A stretch of DNA of 14,456 nucleotides from Cyclobacteriaceae bacterium. GTDB taxonomy: Bacteria > Bacteroidota > Bacteroidia > Cytophagales > Cyclobacteriaceae. The stretch spans positions 1 to 14,456 of the forward strand of contig CANHCD010000017.1 in assembly GCA_947458795.1 (NCBI GenBank), in the 5' to 3' direction. Position 1 is the stretch's first letter, and the number at the start of each line of letters is the position of its first letter. A model generated the notes under the pieces. The model did not search any database. It was not told where the DNA came from and saw only the letters and a program-made list of their open reading frames with translations. The position numbers and the translations under genes are program-made. This document shows positions 6,444 through 13,435 of this stretch, piece after piece.

Positions 6444-7211
6444 TTAGTCTATTTCCTTGCGGGATTTCTTTTCTTTTTTCCATTCCGCCTGTTTCTTTTC
6501 TTGCTTTTCGGCTCGGCTCTCCCGCTGTTCGGCACAGCCTGCTACCACAAGCACGATCTCTCCTTTGAGGGGATTGACTTGGTAGTAGTCGATTAGTTCG
6601 ACCAGGGTACCGCGGGCGGTTTCCTCATGCAGCTTGCTTAGCTCTCGCGCTACAGCTGCCTGCCGATCTGCACCAAATGCTTCTGCGAGCTGCTCCAAGG
6701 TTTTGAGCAAGCGATGGGGAGATTCGTAAAAAATCAAGGTCCGTGTTTCATTAAGCAGGGCATCGATTCGGGTTTTTCTTCCCTTTTTGTGCGGCAAAAA
6801 ACCCTCAAACACAAATCGATCATTGGGTAAGCCGCTAGACACCAAGGCCGGCACAAATGCCGTAGCCCCAGGCAGGCACTGTACTTCCAGCCCTGCGGCA
6901 AGTACTGCTCGAACTAGCAAAAATCCTGGGTCGGAAATCGCCGGAGTCCCTGCATCACTGATTAAGGCAAAAGTCTCCCCCTTTTTCATCCGCTCCACCA
7001 ACTTTTCCACTGCCTTGTGCTCGTTGAAACTGTGGTAGCTCTGCAGGTTTTTAGAGATCTGCAAGTGCTTGAGCAAGATGCCACTCGTCCGCGTATCCTC
7101 TGCAAGGATGACGTCTACGGCCTGTAGCGTGTCGATGGCGCGCAAAGTAATGTCTCGGAGATTGCCAATCGGCGTTGGCACCAAGTACAAGTTAACGGCC
7201 GCTATGTTCAC
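6444..7211 (-). CDS. rsmI: 16S rRNA (cytidine-1402-2'-O)-methyltransferase RsmI
   Basis: SAM-dependent tetrapyrrole-methylase-fold enzyme that methylates the 2'-OH of C1402 in the ribosomal decoding centre. Motifs: LYLVPTPIGNLRDITLRA (8-25), ILAEDTRTSGILLKHL (35-50), ISDAGTPAISDPG (84-96), CLPGATAFVPALVSSGLP (112-129), FEGFLPHKKGRK (135-146), FYESPHRL (161-168) and ARELSKLHEE (188-197). The start is GTG at 7211, forming a GTGA overlap with the upstream dehydratase stop, so translation is likely coupled; no ATG is available in the right place. At 255 residues it is shorter than E. coli RsmI (286) and ends in a Lys/Arg-rich tail (from about 229) instead of the usual C-terminal domain. Confidence 0.96.
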   Translation of the reverse strand: MNIAAVNLYLVPTPIGNLRDITLRAIDTLQAVDVILAEDTRTSGILLKHLQISKNLQSYHSFNEHKAVEKLVERMKKGETFALISDAGTPAISDPGFLLVRAVLAAGLEVQCLPGATAFVPALVSSGLPNDRFVFEGFLPHKKGRKTRIDALLNETRTLIFYESPHRLLKTLEQLAEAFGADRQAAVARELSKLHEETARGTLVELIDYYQVNPLKGEIVLVVAGCAEQRESRAEKQEKKQAEWKKEKKSRKEID

Positions 7212-7441
7212 GACAGCAGCTGGTCTATGGATCGTGCCAACTTGCGGTCTTTCTCAGTGACCAGGTTGCCCGCATCATGCGTAGTGAGGACAATGTCCAC
7301 CCGATTGTAGACGTTGGACCAGTTGGGATGGTGCTGCTGTGCTTCTGCCAAAAATGCCACACGCGTCATGAAGGCGAAGGCTTCGCTAAAATCTTTAAAC
7401 GTAAAGCTTCTTTTAAGCTGGTTTTCTTCTTCTGTCCACAT
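7208..7441 (-). CDS. 4a-hydroxytetrahydrobiopterin (pterin-4a-carbinolamine) dehydratase
   Basis: Small PCD/DCoH-family enzyme that dehydrates 4a-hydroxy-tetrahydropterin made by aromatic amino-acid hydroxylases, so the cofactor can be reduced again. The 77-residue product shows the core signature: FTFKDFSEAFAFMTRVAFLAE (13-33), HHPNWSNVYNRVDI (37-50) with the catalytic His pair, THDAGN (54-59) and the end DRKLARSID. The start is ATG 7441 (MWTEEENQ), as in homologues I recall; the longest frame begins two codons earlier at a TTG. The gene lies 11 bases after the DUF493 gene and overlaps rsmI by 4 bp. No hydroxylase gene is nearby, so the partner is unlinked. Some family members act on other pterins. 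Confidence 0.93.
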   Translation of the reverse strand: MWTEEENQLKRSFTFKDFSEAFAFMTRVAFLAEAQQHHPNWSNVYNRVDIVLTTHDAGNLVTEKDRKLARSIDQLLS

Positions 7442-7452
7442 GGTCAATGTCT

Positions 7453-7719
7453 TTATAGTGAAATGATGCCTTCGATGGTTGCCGCTCTTTCGTAGAGGGC
7501 CAGAATTTGATCCGCATCATCCACCCATTTTTGGATGGTGGTGCTCACGTATTTTCCTCCACTACTGGGCTTTAAGAGTACTTCTTCATTAGGAAAAAGG
7601 GCGATAACCTCTGCTTCTTTTCCCATAGGGACGATGAATTTAAAAAGGTAGCGGGTAGGGAAAGTACTGGAAGATTCCAGCTTTTCCTTGAAGGCAACTT
7701 TATCAAAGGTCTGTTCCAT
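7453..7719 (-). CDS. DUF493 family protein (YbeD-like)
   Basis: Small ACT-like-fold protein of unknown molecular role. The family core is visible: FPTRYLFKFIVPMG (20-33), an alternating strand region, then PSSGGKYVSTTIQKWVDDADQILALYERAATIEGIISL (51-88). The 88-residue length is normal for the family. ATG start at 7719; the in-frame TTG two codons upstream belongs to a perfect TATTTTTG -7 box. It is the first gene of a four-gene run with the pterin dehydratase, rsmI and the phosphatase, so it is likely co-expressed with translation-related rsmI. It follows the terminator of the PPIase gene. Confidence 0.9.
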   Translation of the reverse strand: MEQTFDKVAFKEKLESSSTFPTRYLFKFIVPMGKEAEVIALFPNEEVLLKPSSGGKYVSTTIQKWVDDADQILALYERAATIEGIISL

Positions 7720-7722
7720 GAT

Positions 7723-7760
7723 CAAAAATACGGCTTTATCACAAGATTAAAACACAAAAA
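7723..7760 (-). promoter_or_regulatory. Predicted promoter of the DUF493-PCD-rsmI-phosphatase operon
   Basis: On the minus strand TTTTTG (7760-7755), 24 bases, then TATTTTTG (7730-7723), a perfect 6-of-6 TAnnTTTG. The spacing is slightly longer than the published range of about 17-23. The box ends 3 bases before the ATG at 7719, so the expected start point falls on or beside the start codon. The -33 element overlaps the U-tract of the preceding gene's terminator. Confidence 0.5.
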
Positions 7761-7786
7761 AACCCATGTCTTTTTGGACATGGGTT
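7754..7786 (-). terminator. Intrinsic terminator after the PpiD-like PPIase gene
   Basis: A 10-bp perfect stem GACATGGGTT/AACCCATGTC has arms at 7761-7770 and 7777-7786 and a 6-base loop. On the minus strand it is followed by TTTTTTT then GTGTTTT (reading down from 7762). It starts 19 bases after the stop of the PPIase gene at 7806 and separates it from the DUF493 operon. Confidence 0.9.
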
Positions 7787-7805
7787 CCTTCTATGAAAAT
7801 TAAGT

Positions 7806-9914
7806 TTAGAAGTATTTGTATCGGTAATCCTTCACTTTCGCAAGCTCCTGAAGGGCCATCATGATCTGATAGGTCATTCGCTGCGAAGCTCCTTGTGCCA
7901 ATTGTGCTTGGTAGGAAGTATAATCTCCAATTGCAGCTGCTGGGGTCAAGTTATTTACTTTGGCCACAAGCAATCCAATATCTTCCTGTACAGGCTTGGT
8001 CAACTGACCCTTTGTTTTTGTTCCAAAGATGGTACCGATTGCTTTTGGAGCAAATCCAACACCAGGGATTACGGAATCACTCAAGCGCAATCCTGGAACT
8101 TCATTGATCGAAGCTTCAGGGAATACAGCCTTCATCTGCTCCAAGGTAGTTTTACCTTTCAATTTTTCTTGGATTAGGGCTGCCTTCTTGTCGTTCATTA
8201 CCAACTGCTTTACTTGGTCTTTCACATCTTCCAACTTCGCTTCACCCTCTTCCTTCTTGCTTACTAACGAAGCCACTAGGTAGGAGTTGTTTAGTTCAAA
8301 CACTGTAGAAACTTCTCCTTCAGATGCCTCACTGAAGGCCCAGATTACCACCTGTCTTGCGTCAGTGATGTTGTTGAGGTTTCTAGAGGTCGCATCCACA
8401 TTATTTGCTTGGATGATTCTGTACCCCTTTTCGGTAGCATTTTCGGTAAACTCATCACGGTTTCCGCTCTCTGTCACAAAAGCATCTGCATTTCTGAAGG
8501 CTTCATTTCGAGTTAGGTCAGAAGCAACAAGTTCCAACTCCAATACAGCCAATTTAGTGTAAGCCGTTGTAGGCATTTCAGTCACCTCAATGATGTGAAA
8601 TCCATATTCTGTTTCTACCAAGTTTGGAAGTAAGCCCTTGGAATTAACAGCATAAGTTGCATTAGCAAATGCCTCAACGAAGTCAGCCTTAGCAAACCAG
8701 CCTAGGTCTCCGCCATTTTGAGCAGAACCATCCTGACCATATTGTCTTGCAGCATCCACAAAATTGCCAGAAGCTTTCACTTCAGCAAGAACGGTCTCAG
8801 CCTGAGTTTTCACTGCTGCCTTGCCAGCCTCATCCATTCCTTCCGTTCCGAAGAGGATGTGGGAAGCACGCATTTTCGGAGTGCCCTCGTATTGATCTGT
8901 CACCTTGTAGGAAACATACGAAGAGGTTGCCGTGATAAAAGGACCGTAAGTTTCTCCTTTTACAAATTGAGCCACATTGGTGGTCAGGGCTACTGGCAAC
9001 TGATCCCCAGGAGCAAATACCTGAAATGGCTGCTGCACTTCTGAATTCTTGCTTACAAAGGCGGAATCTTCAGCAGTTGCTTTCAATTCGGCAGTCAAGG
9101 CTGTGATTTTAGAAATTACCTCAGCAGAGTCTTCTCCGCTAGGCTGAATGCTGAAGGAAACATATTCAAGGTTGGCGGAATTGCCTACTTTAAACTTCTC
9201 TTGATTTTTGGAAAGGTAGTCTGCTAGCTCAGCATCTTGGATCTTGATGTCGCCATCAGGAATCACATAGTATGGCAATAATAAAACGGAAGCATCCGCA
9301 ATGGTGTTGGCAGACTTGTGCTCCAACTTAGCTTCGGCAGTAGTTGCGTACTCGGTCGTAGCTAGCAAGTTGTCGTATTTCACACGGCTTCTAGCCTGCG
9401 CAAATAATTTTTCTTGCTGTGCCCAAGCAGCTTGCTGTGCTGGATCTGCAGTTTCTAGGGATTGCAAAAAGGTGATGAGCTGCGTTTTGTCAAACTCGCC
9501 TGTTTGTGGATTGACCAACTGTGCACGAAGTTCAGGAACAATGTTTTTTCCTTGAACCATGTCAATCAGTTCTTGGCTCGTTATTGTCAAGCCCAGCTTC
9601 TCGTATTCCTCTTCGAATACGCGCTCTACAATCAAGGCCTGCCATGCTTGCTCACGAACAGAAACCAACTCCGCTTCTGCGGGGATTCTGCCTGTTCGCT
9701 GCTGGAAGGAAGCCTTGTATTCTTCCACCTTGAGTGAAAACTCTTCTAAGGTAATTTCTTCACCTGCAATCTCCCCGATGATATTCTGGTTGGCATTGAG
9801 TAGGGAAGAACTTGGGCTTAACAAATCACCCCCCAAAAGAAATAATATTAACCCGCCGGCAATTACGCCGATTGCGAGACCTGTTCGTTGTCTAATTTGC
9901 TTAATTAACGCCAT
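7806..9914 (-). CDS. PpiD-like periplasmic peptidyl-prolyl isomerase and foldase (SurA_N and PpiC domains)
   Basis: Membrane-anchored foldase of the PpiD/SurA superfamily: helps fold proteins emerging from the Sec channel and on their way to the outer membrane. I choose ATG 9914 (702 aa); the longer frame opens with TTG 9974, which fits a -33 box. Seen: one N-terminal membrane span (TGLAIGVIAGGLILFLLGG, 11-29) with Lys/Arg on the cytoplasmic side, an N-terminal chaperone region (about 45-190), and one PpiC-type rotamase domain (about 348-447) with MRASHILF, GGDLGWF and the end TEYGFHIIEV. The C-terminal part after 450 is a further chaperone-like region that I cannot define. PpiD-like PPIases carry one rotamase domain, as here. 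It follows corC and is followed by a terminator. Confidence 0.95.
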   Translation of the reverse strand: MALIKQIRQRTGLAIGVIAGGLILFLLGGDLLSPSSSLLNANQNIIGEIAGEEITLEEFSLKVEEYKASFQQRTGRIPAEAELVSVREQAWQALIVERVFEEEYEKLGLTITSQELIDMVQGKNIVPELRAQLVNPQTGEFDKTQLITFLQSLETADPAQQAAWAQQEKLFAQARSRVKYDNLLATTEYATTAEAKLEHKSANTIADASVLLLPYYVIPDGDIKIQDAELADYLSKNQEKFKVGNSANLEYVSFSIQPSGEDSAEVISKITALTAELKATAEDSAFVSKNSEVQQPFQVFAPGDQLPVALTTNVAQFVKGETYGPFITATSSYVSYKVTDQYEGTPKMRASHILFGTEGMDEAGKAAVKTQAETVLAEVKASGNFVDAARQYGQDGSAQNGGDLGWFAKADFVEAFANATYAVNSKGLLPNLVETEYGFHIIEVTEMPTTAYTKLAVLELELVASDLTRNEAFRNADAFVTESGNRDEFTENATEKGYRIIQANNVDATSRNLNNITDARQVVIWAFSEASEGEVSTVFELNNSYLVASLVSKKEEGEAKLEDVKDQVKQLVMNDKKAALIQEKLKGKTTLEQMKAVFPEASINEVPGLRLSDSVIPGVGFAPKAIGTIFGTKTKGQLTKPVQEDIGLLVAKVNNLTPAAAIGDYTSYQAQLAQGASQRMTYQIMMALQELAKVKDYRYKYF

Positions 9915-9927
9915 GGTTGTGACTTCG

Positions 9928-9953
9928 CTTATTTTAAAGTGTCGCAAAATAAG
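9928..9953. repeat. Inverted repeat upstream of the PPIase gene
   Basis: CTTATTTT (9928-9935) and AAAATAAG (9946-9953) form an 8-bp inverted repeat with a 10-base gap. It overlaps the predicted -7 element and the early leader. It could be a regulator site or a weak hairpin. AT-richness makes a chance origin possible. Confidence 0.35.
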
Positions 9954-9974
9954 ATGTTTCAGGGCGAAATTCAA
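9945..9974 (-). promoter_or_regulatory. Predicted promoter of the PPIase gene
   Basis: On the minus strand TTG (9974-9972), then 19 bases, then TTATTTTG (9952-9945), 5 of 6 fixed positions of TAnnTTTG. It lies about 30 bases before the ATG at 9914, in the 86-bp gap after corC, suggesting the foldase can be expressed apart from the upstream genes. Confidence 0.4.
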
Positions 9975-10000
9975 AATTTCAGCCCCAACAATGTCTAGGC

Positions 10001-11278
10001 TTAGAAAATATCTGAGTCGCTGATTTTCAGCCGAACAGTTTCAATTCGATGTGCTTGCTTAGACACAATGGTAAAGGTAAACCTTCCATAGGTGATTGTT
10101 TCGCCTATATTGGGTAGATTTTCGGTTTGTGAAAGGATAAATCCGGAGAGCGTTTCAAAATCCCCATCCGGCAATTCCCATCCATATTTCTCCTTGAGAT
10201 AATCAATTTCTAGTCGGGCACTTAGCAAAAATTCCAGCTCCCCGATCAATTGTTCAGTAAGTGCTTCGTTGTCATACTCATCCTCGATCTCTCCAAAAAT
10301 CTCTTCGATGATGTCTTCCATGGAGATGATTCCACTAGTTCCTCCAAATTCATCGACCACCAAGGCAAGGCTTTTTCGCTCTTGGATAAATTGGATAAGG
10401 ATTTCATTCGCAAGTGCTGATTCGGGTGCGATGATGATGGGCGTGAGAATGTCCTCAATTGTTTTGGGCTTTTTAAACAGCTCCAGCTGATGGCAATAGC
10501 CAATCACCTCATCTATTGATTCTCTGAAGATCACTACTTTGGAGTGCCCACTTTCTTGGAATACCTTTTTTAGCTCCTCGATCGAGTCGGATACTTCTGC
10601 CGCCACAATATCTGTTCTGGGGATCATGCAATCTCGAATCCGTACTGTTTTAAATTCAATTGCATTATCAAAAATCTTGGAGTCTACCTCTACATTGCCA
10701 GCGGTCCTTTTCTGTCCCATTTGGTCCTTGATAAAAGAATTCAGGTCTGTAATGGTGAACACAGGCTTTTCCTCATTGTATTCCAATCGAAGCACCTGGG
10801 TAATAAATCCCTTGGATAAGGCTACGATCAACCATACGATGGGATACATTAGCGAATAAATGATCAAGATGGGCAGCGCAAAAAAGTTAAGCATGCGGTT
10901 GGGATCCAGCATGAATAGACTTTTTGGCAAAAACTCCCCAGTGATCAATACCAAAAGGGTGGACAAGACGGTTTGAGAAATCAAAATTACCGCTTCGTTG
11001 TTGAAGGATTCGGGAAACAAACTTCGCAGCGGTTCATCCAACAAATAGGCCATAAAGGTACCATACAGCACCAGCATAATCGTATTGCCAATCAGCGTAG
11101 TCCCGATGAATTGGCCTGGTCTAGCAAAAAATTTACTGAGCACCTTCCCACTCCACATCCCTTGCTTTTTTTGAAGCTCAATCTGAAGTTTATTGGCAGA
11201 GATGTAGGCGATTTCAACTCCTGAAAAAAACGCTGAAAAAATCAACGCAATCACGACATATACGACGTAGTTGTCCAT
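10001..11278 (-). CDS. CNNM/CorC-type hemolysin-family protein (DUF21, CBS pair, CorC_HlyC domain)
   Basis: Inner-membrane protein of the CNNM/CorC family, implicated in Mg2+ (or Co2+) efflux; the historical name hemolysin is not a demonstrated function here. Domains seen in order: DUF21 membrane part (1-160) with FSAFFSGVEIAYISANK (14-30), IGTTLIGNTIM (58-68) and LVLITGEFLPKSLFM (109-123); a CBS pair (about 215-335) with MIPRTDI (218-224) and VVDEFGGTSGIISMEDIIEE (307-326); a CorC_HlyC domain (about 345-420). Four hydrophobic segments. ATG start at 11278, only 2 bases after the stop of the upstream 73-aa gene, so the two are co-translated. The motifs do not identify the gliding paralogue GldE specifically. 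Confidence 0.94.
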   Translation of the reverse strand: MDNYVVYVVIALIFSAFFSGVEIAYISANKLQIELQKKQGMWSGKVLSKFFARPGQFIGTTLIGNTIMLVLYGTFMAYLLDEPLRSLFPESFNNEAVILISQTVLSTLLVLITGEFLPKSLFMLDPNRMLNFFALPILIIYSLMYPIVWLIVALSKGFITQVLRLEYNEEKPVFTITDLNSFIKDQMGQKRTAGNVEVDSKIFDNAIEFKTVRIRDCMIPRTDIVAAEVSDSIEELKKVFQESGHSKVVIFRESIDEVIGYCHQLELFKKPKTIEDILTPIIIAPESALANEILIQFIQERKSLALVVDEFGGTSGIISMEDIIEEIFGEIEDEYDNEALTEQLIGELEFLLSARLEIDYLKEKYGWELPDGDFETLSGFILSQTENLPNIGETITYGRFTFTIVSKQAHRIETVRLKISDSDIF

Positions 11279-11280
11279 GA

Positions 11281-11502
11281 TTACCGTTTTCGGTTGGGTT
11301 TATTGCTTTTCACGGGCTTTTTTGCCTGGGATTCGCTGATTTCCCGCGCCTTGTTTCTTCGCAGTTGAAACCAGAACAAAAGGCCCACAGCAAACATGAA
11401 TAGGGAGTAGGAAAATCCAATGCCAAGGACCATCGTTTGGTGGATGCCCACTACGATGAGCGCAAGGGCTACAGAAAAGATAATCGCATCCAGTAATTTC
11501 AT
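11281..11502 (-). CDS. Hypothetical small inner-membrane protein (73 aa) between lptC and corC
   Basis: I do not recognise this family. Two predicted membrane spans are visible (LDAIIFSVALALIVVGIHQ and YSLFMFAVGLLFWFQL) joined by a short loop; the C-terminus is a strongly basic cytoplasmic-type tail (RRNKAREISESQ and KKPVKSNKPNRKR). The start ATG 11502 overlaps the stop of lptC in ATGA (11499-11502), and its stop is 2 bases before corC, so it is translated as part of lptC-73aa-corC. This tight coupling to LPS transport suggests an envelope role, but this is inference from position only. Confidence 0.8.
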   Translation of the reverse strand: MKLLDAIIFSVALALIVVGIHQTMVLGIGFSYSLFMFAVGLLFWFQLRRNKAREISESQAKKPVKSNKPNRKR

Positions 11503-12044
11503 AGTCCTTCTCCTGGTAAAAGTGTTCTACTGTCTCGCACTTGCTTTAATCTGTAGGTCGAAAAACCATCGTCTGCTTCCATGCCCGTTCCATTGAAGAG
11601 TGTTTGCCGCTCTTGTATCGTCACAAATTTTTCAGTGTATATTTTCCGTTCTGCTTGATTCCAGAACAATTCCTCGGTTTGAAGGCGCTGGTCCTTGGGT
11701 AGATTTTTTACTTGCACATTGCCTTCTCCCTTGTAGAGATTTTGATCTCTGAGGAAGTATCCTTTATCCGCACGCATGGTGGTCTCCAGCTGTCCCTGCA
11801 AATTAAAAAACTGAATCGTGATGCCTTCTGGAAATTCTAAATTTCCATTGGCAAACTCCAGCTGCTTTGCAGCCGTAATCTCTGACCGAAGTACTGCGGA
11901 GTCACTGTGGAAAATGTGAATATTTTGGGCAGAATTTACAGGACCATCATAGGTTGCCAAATCATTTGGGTCTGCCTCTTCACGACAAGAAAAAAAGGCA
12001 ATCAGGGCAAGAAGTGAAAAATAATAGGAAAGTCCACGGATCAT
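11499..12044 (-). CDS. lptC: LPS export protein LptC (probable lipoprotein)
   Basis: LptC is the membrane-anchored periplasmic part of the Lpt bridge that takes LPS from LptB2FG to LptA. The 181-residue product has a hydrophobic N-terminus (LSYYFSLLALIAFFSC) and an LptC-like beta-jellyroll with LEFPEGITIQFFNLQGQLE and GYFLRDQNLYKGEGNVQVKN. Cys20 follows a lipobox-like FFS, so it may be a lipoprotein instead of having an uncleaved anchor; the Cys is followed by REE. The start is ATG 12044, since the TTG three codons upstream lies in the predicted -7 box TATCTTTG. It ends overlapping the 73-aa gene by 4 bp. The transcription unit begins after the terminator at 12088-12111. Confidence 0.88.
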   Translation of the reverse strand: MIRGLSYYFSLLALIAFFSCREEADPNDLATYDGPVNSAQNIHIFHSDSAVLRSEITAAKQLEFANGNLEFPEGITIQFFNLQGQLETTMRADKGYFLRDQNLYKGEGNVQVKNLPKDQRLQTEELFWNQAERKIYTEKFVTIQERQTLFNGTGMEADDGFSTYRLKQVRDSRTLLPGEGL

Positions 12045-12050
12045 CACCTG

Positions 12051-12082
12051 CAAAGATAGTAGGAAAGTTGGAGGGAATGAAA
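12051..12082 (-). promoter_or_regulatory. Predicted promoter of lptC
   Basis: On the minus strand TTTC (12082-12079), 20 bases, then TATCTTTG (12058-12051), a perfect TAnnTTTG. Six bases (CAGGTG) separate the box from the ATG at 12044, so the predicted start point lies about 3 bases before the start codon. The same CAGGTG contains AGGTG, a Shine-Dalgarno-like string too close to the ATG to act normally. Because the site directly follows the TPR terminator, it is the likely entry for lptC-73aa-corC. Confidence 0.55.
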
Positions 12083-12087
12083 AGAAT

Positions 12088-12111
12088 AAAGGCAGCCCTA
12101 GGGCTGCCTTT
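12088..12111 (-). terminator. Intrinsic terminator after the TPR gene
   Basis: A perfect inverted repeat, AAAGGCAGCCC (12088-12098) and GGGCTGCCTTT (12101-12111), is separated by TA at the centre of the CCCTAGGG core. On the minus strand it is followed by the T-rich ATTCTTTTC. It lies 22 bases past the TPR stop (12134), so it probably divides the OMP-TPR transcript from lptC. It may work weakly in the other direction as well. Confidence 0.8.
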
Positions 12112-12133
12112 AGTTAAAGCTATGTAAGGAAAA

Positions 12134-13435
12134 TTAGTCTCTTGTAGAAAGGGAAACAGTTTCCCCAACCCAGCATCCTGTACTTACAGAAGAACCCATT
12201 TGAAATCCTTCAGTGAAGAGTTCTTCCTTGGATGGGAAACGTGCTCGAGCACTACCCATTCCTTTGGAGTCTCCTGCTCTTTGAAAAGCATTGTAAGCAG
12301 CGATGAATACCGCGTAATCTTTAACTCTACTTTCACCTGCTCTACAATCGTTGTAAGCAGACATGTATAGATCGCCAATCAAGCCATAGGCAGAAGAAGC
12401 CAATTCTGGATCAAGGCCTGCCGCCTCACGAGCTGCTGTTCTTGCTTGAGATTTCTTACCTGATCTTGCATAGATTTTAGCCAATTCCATTTGGGTTTCG
12501 CCTTTTTCCTTGTTGTTGGAAGCCAAAGTCATTGCCTTCTCAAATACAGGCTCTGCCTTTGCAAAGTCATTTGCAGACATGTATAACATTCCTCTCACTT
12601 GTGAAGTCTTGAAAGTTGGCGCCTTGGAATCTTTAAACTCTAGGGCAGCCAAGAAGGCTTTAGTGGAGATACACTTGTATTGCAAGGAATAGGTGAAGAT
12701 CTGCTCAGCTAGCTCCGCGTTAGTTGGATCAGCAGCAAGCTTTGGTCCCAATTTGTTTTCAATAAAGTCACAATCAATCAACTTCATTTTTACCAAAAGG
12801 GTCTCAAGCGTTGTTTTGGAGTCTGTTACATCCTTACCAGTTGCAGCAGCAGCATCCAATAGCTTGTTTGACTTGTCGAAAATAGCCAACACTTGCTCAG
12901 GCGCATATGCCTGATTTAGCGTGTAGTTTTTCTCCACCATGTCAAAATACATGGGAACAAACTGGTAATTGATACTTCCTTTCAAAGCGATGGCTTTATC
13001 AAAATCTGCAACTACTGCAGGGATTTTGGCCTTGTCAGATTTGAAGAACAAGTAGCCATAGTAGGCTTTGGTCTCAATCCACTTTGCAGGGTTGTTGTAC
13101 AATTCACCTCTTTTATCGTAGAGAGCCATTACGCTGTCTTGGTACACTCGCTTTTGCGCCGCATCGGTAGTTTTATCTGCCGCACCTTTGTACACAGTTA
13201 CGCCTTGAATGTAAATGGATTCATTCAAGTTTGGCACATTCACCAACAGCCAGCTCAAAGGCTTTGTAGCCTCCACAAATTGCTCTGCCTTCATGTAGTC
13301 AAAATAGGCGGCATTGAACTCTCTAGCCTTTGCTTCCTGAGCAGGATCTGTAGGCCAGTTCCAGCCATCTTGCGCGTGGGATATTCCAGCAAGGAGCATG
13401 GCTCCGAGGACAAGAAAGGTTGATTTAATTTTCAT
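12134..13435 (-). CDS. Secreted TPR-repeat protein of the envelope
   Basis: Periplasmic protein rich in tetratricopeptide repeats, likely a scaffold; the exact role is unknown. Signal peptide visible: MKIKSTFLVLGAMLLAGISHA, cleavage before QDGWNW. Helical repeats appear at about 140-200 and most clearly at 285-370 (DFAKAEPVFEKAMTLA, ELAKIYARSGKKSQARTAAREAAGLDP). Four cysteines (222, 255, 364, 421) could pair. The C-terminus (FPSKEELFTEGFQMGSS, then GCWVGETVSLSTRD) looks like a conserved tail I recall from Bacteroidota homologues in the same position. ATG 13435 lies 71 bases after the outer-membrane barrel gene with no strong terminator between, so they are probably co-transcribed. A terminator follows. 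Confidence 0.9.
   Translation of the reverse strand: MKIKSTFLVLGAMLLAGISHAQDGWNWPTDPAQEAKAREFNAAYFDYMKAEQFVEATKPLSWLLVNVPNLNESIYIQGVTVYKGAADKTTDAAQKRVYQDSVMALYDKRGELYNNPAKWIETKAYYGYLFFKSDKAKIPAVVADFDKAIALKGSINYQFVPMYFDMVEKNYTLNQAYAPEQVLAIFDKSNKLLDAAAATGKDVTDSKTTLETLLVKMKLIDCDFIENKLGPKLAADPTNAELAEQIFTYSLQYKCISTKAFLAALEFKDSKAPTFKTSQVRGMLYMSANDFAKAEPVFEKAMTLASNNKEKGETQMELAKIYARSGKKSQARTAAREAAGLDPELASSAYGLIGDLYMSAYNDCRAGESRVKDYAVFIAAYNAFQRAGDSKGMGSARARFPSKEELFTEGFQMGSSVSTGCWVGETVSLSTRD

Noticed and set aside
9915..9974. TTG-initiated extension of the PPIase gene
   Set aside because: The TTG fits a -33 element, and the normal PpiD-like N-terminus (basic residues then membrane span) begins at ATG 9914.
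9559..10023. 154-aa plus-strand reading frame opposite the PPIase gene
   Set aside because: Antisense to a well-supported gene with Ser/Ile-rich shadow composition and no recognisable domain.
12045..12053. TTG start for lptC three codons upstream
   Set aside because: This TTG is the end of a perfect TATCTTTG promoter box; the ATG at 12044 gives a normal lipoprotein-like N-terminus.
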